28,500 nt of DNA from Mesostigma viride (Eukaryota > Streptophyta > Mesostigmatophyceae > Mesostigmatales > Mesostigmataceae). The translations under genes and the position numbers were made by a program. The stretch covers positions 1,103,256 to 1,131,755 of the forward strand of contig RPFO01000164.1 in NCBI GenBank assembly GCA_009746045.1, read 5' to 3'. Below are positions 20,191 to 28,500 of the stretch, one piece after another. Position 1 is the first letter of the stretch. Each line of letters begins with the position of its first letter. The notes below the pieces were generated by a model. The model was not told the origin of the DNA and ran no database searches. It saw nothing but the letters and a program-made list of their open reading frames with translations.

Positions 20191-22499
20191 TGTCTTGGAA
20201 CGCTTGGTGAAATGCTACGCTCGCTTATCCGCGTCCTCAGAAAAAGCTCATGGAGAAATTTGAAGGAAACCTAGGCATGTGCGAAAAGTTGCGCATACGA
20301 CGCGTGCTAACCGGCAACTTCTACAGCCACATGTTGGAGTTTAAATTCGTTGCAGTATTATTGATTCAATTAAATTCCGGACGTTGGGGTAGTTATTTTC
20401 CAGGTAAATAGGTGTACGTTTACTCCAAATATACGTTGGGGTAGTTATTATTGTTCCAGGGCCCGTCGGCCATGAAAAAATGGTGGGTCTGCTCGAAATA
20501 GCGCGTTCTCCGCATGCGCGTACAGTACTGGTACTGTAGCGGTCAGCGGGGCCTTTACGAATGCCAGCATACCCAAGAACGCAAGCCCCCGTCCGTTGGG
20601 CTGACATGTTGTTGCAAGACAAACAGCGAACACTGATCACTGAACAGTCAACCAACCTTGCAGGGTCAGCAGTAAAAATTCAGACCAGGACACATTACAC
20701 CAATCCTGTTTGGATCGTAACGAAAGTTCCGTACTTTTTCTGTTGGAGGACTGTTATAACTTGCTTATTCTTGTGTAACTAGACAGTGTTCGTATTTATA
20801 GCCCAAGTATAGCCCACAAGATTGACCACTGGACGGCGTGGGATTCAACTAACTAACTAACTAATTTTCAAGATTGACCACTGGGCGCAGGACAGCAGGG
20901 CATGATCGTTCAGTGTTGCGCAAGCTCATTGCAAAGTACGGATTATCAAGTTGGGACCAAGCACTCCGCCAACTACGGCAATCGTCCCATCGTTTGACGA
21001 GCCACTGACGCAGTGACGATAGTTAGTTAGTTGGTTAGTTGAATCCCACGCCGCATATGGGCAGGGGAGAATCCCACGCAGCACATGGGCACTGGGCAGT
21101 GACGATAGGTGACGATGCATACAGCCAGTGTACGCGCCAGCAAGGTCAGTAGCTAACCTTGACAAGACACGAGCGAAGTAGCAAGTTGGTCGGGCGACGG
21201 GCAATCATGAAGTCAACAAAAGCTTTTCGGGTAAGTAAGCTAGTTTCCACGACATGCTTGATGCTTTACCCTGTGAATTTTTCTAGTCGAAAACAACATG
21301 GAGCGTTGGAGACGTGGGCACGATGGCGAACTGATTGAAGCTGCATGCGCAGATAAAGCAAGGGACCTTCCGAGCGCGGCAGCCACTAGCTAGCGCGACT
21401 GCCGACAGACGCGATAAAACCGGATGAGGCGCAGCCGCACAGGTTGACTGAATATGGTGAAGTGGTGATCTGATCAATATTCATGACCTGATGACGAAGT
21501 AGCTCACGATCCACGTATTCTTTACATTCTATGCCTCCCGTGGCACGAATCTGCGGCCGCGGCCGAGCACGACCTGTATGCACTATGCTGCACCTAGGCC
21601 CGATATATTTCGACCGCCGCGAGACGTCGGCGACGTACTGGTTCATGTTTGGTAATTACATATAATCGCGCGCCCCTGGCACGGACAGCGGTGGGTCGCT
21701 GCAGCACGTACGTGCCGGCTGCGCATATAATTGCCGCTCTACTAGTACTAGCTAGGTCTGCATGCGCATATATTAAACGGCACGTCAGCCAGCAGGTCAC
21801 TAAAAGTCAGCTGATCTGCATATATATAGTGGCGCAGGCGCCAGGGTGGATCATGCGGTGATCATCGATCGATTGGGATCATGAATCATCAGGCTGCGCT
21901 CGCACCGCTAGTTGGATATATAATTCATGCAGGCCGGGCAGCTTCGGTAAAGTAGTACTGTCGACATGGCAGCAGTACTCAGCTATATATGCAGCTGCGC
22001 CGGCCGGCACATTGCCAGCTAGTCCGCCTAGTCGTCGTCATCGGATACGATCGATATGGTGGATCTGATCAACACTAACGGGAATTGATTTCTAACGGGA
22101 TTGATTTCCAGATGATACACATTCAGGGTTGTTAACGTCTGATTATTAATTAATTGGACTTGCCATGTGCGCTCCATCTAGTAGTAGTCACGTCTAGACC
22201 ACGCGGACTGACAGCGCACACGTGGGCGAATCCACAGCGCTTGAAAGCTGCCAGCGGTCTCACACCGTATATATGATAATGCGGTGTGTCATAACTTATG
22301 CTCTCTAATATCTCGTAATGTCGATCCTGTCATGAGCGATGTCAAATGTGCGGTTTCCACGTGAAGATCAACATAAATTTGCATAATATCCATGAAGCCG
22401 CGTCGCTGCATGCATCAAGCTGCAGGTCATGCACAGTATCCGACCCGATGATCATCCCGCTGCAGTGACATTGACCAGAAGACGGCAGAGCCTTCATCA
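20191..22499. other. Divergent intergenic region between DRC3 and the sulfotransferase
   Basis: No coding exon recognised. It must hold the promoters of both genes. A TATA-like TATATATGATAAT lies at about 22268, some 230 bp before the proposed sulfotransferase start; its role is a guess. Positions 21650-22060 are rich in short palindromes (TATATATA, GATCGATCGAT, GCATGC). An imperfect direct duplication of ACGTTGGGGTAGTTATT lies at 20381 and 20433, and an inverted repeat at 20835-21052. Confidence 0.4.
20835..21052. repeat. Inverted repeat with ~30-bp arms (MITE-like)
   Basis: The left arm (20835-20864) begins GGCGTGGGATTCAACTAACT and continues with AACTAACTAA. The right arm (21021-21052) is its reverse complement with about two mismatches. 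The loop is about 156 bp. The phrase CAAGATTGACCACTGG also occurs twice as a direct repeat (20817 and 20869). No transposase-like frame inside. Confidence 0.65.
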
Positions 22500-25400
22500 A
22501 TGTTTGCCTCCTGCTTGGCGGTCCCGGGATGTCATCCGCCGCCTAGAAACAGGCCGCGAAGCAGTCATGTCGCTGCCTCATGCCGCGCCAGGAGCCGCGC
22601 GGTATACGGTTCTGCATGGGTGACAACACGTTTGCTTGCGGCTGCCACCATCCTTCTTTGGGTGGCGTCGCTAGTGCCCCACCCTGTGTGCTGCTCACGA
22701 GTGCTGCAGCCTGCCTTGACCAGGTGAGATCATATAATGATAGTAGACTGTACTTCGCTGCTACGTACGGTAGTTGACCAATGACCGCGTGCTGCGATCA
22801 GGGTGCCGTCAATCGCCATACGCGTGGGCCGGCCCGGGTCGACTGTAGCCACGCGCTATCTATACGATTTGTCCCTGTCCCTGAATGGCCATCATCTCAC
22901 CAGTTGACGTACGTACCCTGCTGGCAGGATCGCCGCACGCTGGTTGCATGATCCTGCGGATATCGTTGTGCGCAGCGTGACCAGTATTAGCGATTCCACA
23001 AGCAGATGCACATTACTTTATGACATCCCACACATTTACCCAAGTTCCCGTGCCGGATGCACACCAGCCCATCTCCCTCGTATAGCAGCATTTGAAAGGT
23101 GTCAGAATCCACTCGCGTGACGTCCAATTCACTTGCAGTTTCTGCTTCTGAAGCTTAATTGGTACGCAAGGCGCGCAAGGAGCTGCAGGAGCCCGATATT
23201 GTCGATGATAATTATTTTGCACGTGGCGTTGCCTCACTCAGCATGTGCCTGGCCGCTTCGTTGGGTTCCCCGTGCCCATTTTTGCTAGTGACGCCCCTAC
23301 CTGTGCACGCTCATCGCCGATCATGGCAGACACTCTACTACACCACCAGTAATGTAGTACGCCTCGATCCGTGCTCAATTTATGCTGCAAATGCTCGCCG
23401 TGCACCCTAATGTCCAGCCATGGCAAACCCATGGCTGGAAAAACTGTGTGCGTTGCAGCATCATTACAAGGCCTGCCAATGTAATACCGAAGTTACAGTA
23501 TACCACTAATGTACATCACGTGCAGAAAGAGCAGCTATGTATGCCGGCCGATGGACAGTACGGCACCTTCATGGTACGTACTGCATGGTTGTATTGCACC
23601 TAAAGTGTTGTGCCGTGGCAGGTGCCCTGCTGTGGATCGAGAGAGCGCTCTGTGGCCTGCCCACTATTAAATGTGGCAGTGAGAGAAGCTAGCGCGGCCC
23701 AGGGCCCTCCTTCTCATTGTGTATAGGGGTTAAATGTTCCTTTACTCGATCTGTATCAGTGGCACCCAGGTGACGCAGTCCAGCATTAATTAATTAAATA
23801 ATGCGGGAGGATGGCACTGTGTCTGACAGCCGCCCTTCGTGCTCATGATGTCCATATATGCATGCTGTGCGATGGGTGGATGCACGCATGGACGCTATAT
23901 CTGACTGACATTGGGGCCTTTGTCCATGGCATGCCCTGCAGCATGCAGCGCATTCAGTCTGACTGGTTCTAGCTGAGATTGTTGGCGCTAGCTTACTGGC
24001 ATGGCAATGCACATGCGGTTGAATGGCCAGGGCCTTTGCATGATAACTGATAAGAATTCAGCTATGCATGGTACCGCTTACTGTTTACAACACTGGGATG
24101 GACCCATACATTCGTGGCTGCAGGGATGACGACGCCATCGACGCTGCTGACATAATTGCAATTGGGCCGCAGCCGTCACACCTTGATGACGGTCGTCCAC
24201 TTGCGCTATCGCAGGCCATCCTGCACCTGAATGCCCATCATCATACTACAACAAGCCATGCTGTAACGCCAAGCCCTCCAGGGCAGCCTCAACAAGCTCT
24301 GCTGACGCCTGTTTCTGGCGTGACAGTAACCACAGATATTCGACCGCGACCACCTGGACGTGTTGACGATAGCGATGAGCGCCGTTCTATTTATGGACCA
24401 AGCGCAGCAGCTGCGGGTGATGTTGAGCGGCCACGGCGTCATCTTCGTGTGCTTTGGCAGGACTCTGACAGCGATGATGTCAGCGATGACCAACAGGGCT
24501 CTGACGCTGGCAGCGAGCCGGATGACTTGCCCCAGAGCTACACACAATTAAGCGGTGACCGTGCTGGCACCGATCTGAGTCGCTTTGGAATGATAAAATT
24601 AGTTCGAGGTCCGGTGGGTACCCGAACTCAGGGCAGAGCGAGCAGCGTTGCCTGCAATGCCAATTTCTTGGCAGGGTCCCAGGCCACCAATAAGATGTTT
24701 ACCGCAGATCAGCTGCAGGCCATCGCGAGTGCAAATGTGACCATCCCTTGGCGGCCCACCAACGAGGCGCGCAGCAACCGGATTGACCCGGAATCGGCCG
24801 CGCAGGGCCAGACGTGGCGGGTGCCAGACTTTTTCGTCATCGGCGCGCAGAAGTCCGGCACGAGCACAGTAGGTGGCGCCAGACTATATGGCTGTCATTG
24901 GTTGGCAATGCTGCACATCAACAGCGTTAAGGTCAGGCTGGGCCCCCCAATAAGTTCCTTCTTATTTTCTTTCCTTCATTATCTCCTTGGGTCCAACCCC
25001 TTCCCTAGTAAGTCGTCCCTCGGCCTGACGGATTGGCCCCCCTCCTGCATGGCCCATGGTGAACGACTTCAATAGCAAGTAATCGTGGTGAATGACCCCC
25101 CCCCCCCCCCCCTTTTGTCCCTCCCTCCCTCCCTCCCTCCCTCCCTCCCTCCCTCCCTCCCTCCCTCCCTCCCTCCCTCCCTCCCTCCCTCCCTCCCTCC
25201 CTCCCTCCCTCCCTCCCTCCCTCCCTCCCTCCCTCCCTCCCTCCCTCCCTCCCTCCCTCCCTCCCTCCCTCCCTCCCTCCCTCCCTCCCTCCCTCCCTCC
25301 CTCCCTCCCTCCCTCCCTCCCTCCCTCCCTCCCTCCCTCCCTCCCTCCCTCCCTCCCTCCCTCCCTCCCTCCCTCCCTCTCTTTCCTCCCGCCCCCCACA

Positions 25401-27614
25401 TGCAGCTGTGGAGCGTGCTATCCTTGCACCCTCACATCCGGTGGGGCCAGGTGAAGGAGAACTTCTACTTCCGCACCCAGGCGGGCCCCGTGGAATGCTC
25501 CAACTCCTGGGGCCCTTACCTGCAGCAGTTCAACGAGCCCAAGTCGGTGCTTCCACTAGAGGTGGTGGGAGATTTCACGACCACGCTGCTTGTGTGCCCC
25601 TGCTGCGCGCGCGTGATGCACATGATGAACCCAGGCGCGCGCGTGGTGGCACTGCTGCGGTCTCCGGTGCCGCGCGCACGCAGCCGGTGAGGCTTCCACT
25701 TGATTTGTTTGTAATGCTGACTGGTCAGGTTATTCCCCTCCCTTGCGCCACTGGCAGAGAGATGACGGGTATCCGATCGAGCCACTAGCTAGCTGACGTG
25801 GATTGCTGTCACCATGACAAGGCCGCACGCCCTGTTTAAATAGCGGAAGAAGGCTTTTATGCTGCATGCAGTCAGCATTTTTGCGTACTGCTGCAGCATA
25901 ATAGCAAGCTATCAATGGCAGCCACACATGATGCATCATGCCTGCTGCATGCATGGTTTAGTCATAGCGAATAGTACCTAGTAATGAGGTCTTACTTGCG
26001 CAGGCTCGCAATTATGCACCAAGGTATCCTACTGGCACTGTAAATCTACTGGCACTGTAACAGTTAGATATATCCTACCTAGTGGCACTGTACATCTAGG
26101 CCAGCAGCGTCTGTTTTATGTTTTGATCAGATGGCCTTCAGTTGTGTTCATTGATTCAATCTTTGCACTTCAATTCACTGCATGGCTGCACTCGAATCAT
26201 GCCGCGGGAAACCATATTTCAGAGAATCCAATGGGCTTGACCGGCATTCAAAACCATTAACATCAGCTACCTAGGCCGGCCCCGCTGAACGCATTCATGC
26301 AACACCCTGCGTGGGCATGCAGGTACCAAGAGCAGATGTCTAATCAAAACACAGAAGACCCCAATGCGTGGCCCGAGCACGACAAGATGCTCAAGGAAGG
26401 CAAGACGTTTGCGCAGGTTGCGTACACCCGAATGCAAGCAATCAAAAAGTGCAACCGGACGGGGGTCTCGCTGCAAAAATGCATGATGGTAAGTCCGTGT
26501 CCGTGTATGTGCACTGTGTTGTTCATGCACTGCACTGGAGAACGCCTCAATGTGTGGCGTCCCCTGCATGCCGAGATGTGGATGCTGCCCTCTCCTGCCG
26601 GAGCTGCACCAGCAATGGTATCTACGGCGATCCGGGTCCCTTTTAGCAGCAGTGACATGCGTATGTGTGTATCTGTTGCGACGTGCCTCCTGGTTCTTAC
26701 CTCCATATGTGTGCACATCAGCCGCGTGTGCAGATGCATATCAACGGAAAGCCGTGCGGAAGTGCCTAGTTTGTGCTGAATTCAATCATCGTGACCTTTA
26801 GTTGGAGATGCATGACCTGTGACTCGAGATCTCATCGGCTTTCACTGTCAGAGCCAGTTGAGCTGTTCTTAACTGTTGGACTCCCACTCTAGCAAGGCAG
26901 CTCATGGTCCAACGGAGTCGTTGATCTTTGAATCAGGCCGGGGGCTTCTGGTGAGCCTTTGGCTCTACCTTACACTGAGCTCCAATAAGTTCTATGTTAA
27001 ACAAGAAGTACGTATGGCACATGCACATGTACCAGGCTACGCTACATGCAGTGCAGATTGGTGCATGGCACCACCCAAGGTAATTTACCTATTTACCAAC
27101 AAACGTATTGTTGTCTCCTTGGTATTGTTGTTGATCATTCCGTCAATGACCGTCAACGTTCCGATCCATGCATCATAAAACCTAATCCCTTGATGCTGCT
27201 GCGCAGGATGACAGCATTGTGGGATGGGGCTACTACACCGCCTTCCTGTCTCCCTGGCTGGAGGAGTTTGGTCCTGACCGTGTGCTTGTGATTTACACCG
27301 AGGAGCTCGTGCGCGACTTGCTGGCCGTGGTGGGCCTGGTGGAGAACTTTCTGGGTATCAGCAACTTTAAGTACTCGTCGTCAGTGGAGGACGCCCGGTT
27401 CAACTCGCACGAGTGCTATGGGTGGGCGGCGGAGTCGAGCAAGAAGCGTGGCTGCGTCGGTAAGGCGAAGAAGATGGAAGCAAAGCCGACGGCCAAGGAT
27501 CGCGAGAAACTTGACGAGCTGGCACGGTTTTACAGCACGATGGTCCAAGAGTTGCAGGCGCTCGCTGACTGTGGCATCGTAAGGCAGCCACCCAGCAGTT
27601 GGCATGCAAACTAA
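22500..27614 (+). CDS. Type II membrane sulfotransferase, PAPS-dependent
   Basis: Transfers sulfate from PAPS to a carbohydrate or glycoprotein, probably in the Golgi lumen; acceptor unknown. Proposed exons: 22500-22723, 24124-24868, 25406-25686, 26323-26488, 27207-27614; all phases join, giving 607 residues. Exon 1 is tentative: it gives a basic N-terminus then TRLLAAATILLWVASLVP, a signal anchor, and donor CAG/GTGAGA. Its phase matches an acceptor (GGCTGCAG) at 24123. Otherwise translation could start at ATG 24068 in the same frame, without an anchor. Exon 2 has an acidic Ser/Asp stem (about DSDSDDVSDDQQGSD) and ends with the 5'-phosphosulfate motif VPDFFVIGAQKSGTST. Exon 3 has the 3'-phosphate motif ARVVALLRSPVPRARSRY, completed across the exon 3/4 junction. 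Exon 5 has GYYTAFLSPWLEEF and VLVIYTEELVRD...FLGI, typical of the family C-terminus. Confidence 0.85.
25096..25379 (+). repeat. C run and (CTCC)n array in sulfotransferase intron 2
   Basis: C17 at 25096-25112 and about 65 uninterrupted CTCC units at 25119-25379. The array ends 26 bp before the exon 3 acceptor ACATGCAG and supplies an extreme pyrimidine tract. Open frames through it (Pro-Ser-Leu-Pro repeats) are artefacts. Confidence 0.96.
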
Positions 27615-28164
27615 TGGAGCTCGCGCATTCAAACAATTGTATAGGACCGTGACGGGACCCAGGATATCACCTGAACAGCACTGCGATGCCTCTAGCTAGC
27701 CTATGCTGCTGCTGACTGACCACGTACTTTCGAGTTACCAAGTATTGCTAGTATTTATATCGTGCCTAGTGGCCAGTATTTATATTAAATATTATTACAT
27801 TTATTTGCAAAATTTGCGTACGTTATGTAATTGCATAGTGCTTGACACTCCAGACGTGGTCAGTACGTGTAAATTGTGACCAGGCTCCAGGGTCGATCCA
27901 TCAATGACAGGTCTCCTACAGTTGGTTTAGGGTTCCCTCTTAGCCGGTAACCCTCCCTCTAATGTTGTACTGATGATGCTAACGAAAATGGCTGACGGCG
28001 GTATGGCTGACGGCGGAGCTCAGATCTTTTGCGTCTGAGCCCCGAATTTGGTCAGACCACTTGCACTCGATGCGCTTTATTCAGACGCACACGCCAGTAT
28101 AATAATCGGTTACGGCTGAAACGCAGTATTGCCAAAGTTATCACGTGACAATGCTCAGCTATGA
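27615..28164. other. Sulfotransferase 3' UTR and intergenic spacer
   Basis: AT-rich sequence following the stop at 27612-27614. It contains the TGTAA candidates and a short direct repeat ATGGCTGACGGCGG at about 27988 and 28003. No coding region recognised. Confidence 0.4.
27826..27830 (+). promoter_or_regulatory. Candidate polyadenylation signal TGTAA
   Basis: TGTAA about 212 nt after the sulfotransferase stop codon. A second one is at 27869-27873. TGTAA is the usual chlorophyte signal, but the pentamer is short and chance matches are common. Confidence 0.45.
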
Positions 28165-28500
28165 CAACCCCAAAAGCAAAACGGGGTTTGGAAAAGGAGC
28201 TTTCCGGCTCCCAGCCCAACCCACTCGCCATCGGTCTTGCCCAGCAGCCTGGGCTCGCTAACCCATCGCCAGCAAACCGGCCCATCGCCAAGCGCCTCGC
28301 CTGAATCCAAGAAACCATACCACGACCGCCACAAATGGAGCCAATTCTTGCCCAGCGACAGTAGGTTCTCCCTCCTCGAGTGGCAGGCGCTGTCGCCGCA
28401 GGAAGTCGTCGAGGTCCTCCAGTTCCTCACACAGGAATGGAAGCTCTTCGTGCCCCCGAAGGGGGGGGCGGCTATCGACTACCGCGACACGTCCTGGCTC
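28165..28500 (+). CDS. Unidentified open frame running off the right edge
   Basis: A frame of 112 codons opens after TGA at 28162-28164 and continues through the window end without stop or Met. The first part is Ser/Pro/Thr rich and looks low-complexity. The last ~65 codons look like real protein: KKPYHDRHKWSQF, then SRFSLLEWQALSPQEVVEVL and QFLTQEWKLFVPP, with an amphipathic helical character and four Trp. I do not recognise the family. It could be an internal exon of a host gene, or part of a mobile-element protein. An overlapping ATG frame from 28161 ends after 46 codons and looks less protein-like. Confidence 0.35.

Noticed and set aside
24962-25690. Long Pro-Ser-Leu-Pro or Arg-Glu-Gly-Gly repeat proteins
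   Set aside because: Produced by (CTCC)n within an intron. Only 25406-25686 on the plus strand is supported as coding.

Overview
The window looks like nuclear DNA of a motile green alga, probably a chlorophycean of the Chlamydomonas/Volvox/Haematococcus type. The evidence is a 13-exon gene for the axonemal protein DRC3, a multi-exon Golgi-type sulfotransferase, chlorophyte-style TGTAA polyadenylation signals, GC-rich exons, and introns crowded with simple-sequence and minisatellite arrays. The species assignment is inference; nothing here looks prokaryotic.

Layout. Positions 1-8100 are a transposon graveyard. A 3' fragment of one LINE family lies at 267-730 (minus). A second, 5'-truncated LINE lies at 2671-7082 (plus), flanked by a 12-bp target duplication. 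It is interrupted inside its reverse-transcriptase region by three head-to-tail copies of a ~1.1-kb element (2779-6387). That element has TGTCGCG...CGCGACA ends and the array is flanked by a 4-bp GCAA duplication. A third LINE insertion (7150-8060, minus, 10-bp target duplication) joins an ORF1 C-terminus almost directly to a 3' UTR related to 267-730.

Positions 8826-20190 (minus) hold DRC3. All 13 exons can be placed by reading frame, splice phase and similarity to the family, giving 515 residues. Twelve introns are present; eleven are GT-AG. Intron 10 has no usable GT donor, but an ATATCCTT...CAC pair (AT-AC ends) restores the frame exactly. The introns carry (CCCAT)n, (CA)n/(CT)n, 25-bp and ~41-bp minisatellites, a TTTTGGG-type array and long C tracts next to acceptors.

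Positions 20191-22499 are a divergent intergenic region with an inverted repeat. Positions 22500-27614 (plus) hold a five-exon type II membrane sulfotransferase with both PAPS-binding motifs. The (CTCC)n array is in its second intron. At the right edge (28165-28500, plus) an open frame without a start runs off the window and was not identified.

The two host genes are functionally unrelated: one is a ciliary motility regulator, the other probably a Golgi polysaccharide- or glycoprotein-modifying enzyme. The most unusual observations are the nested tandem element array and the candidate AT-AC intron.
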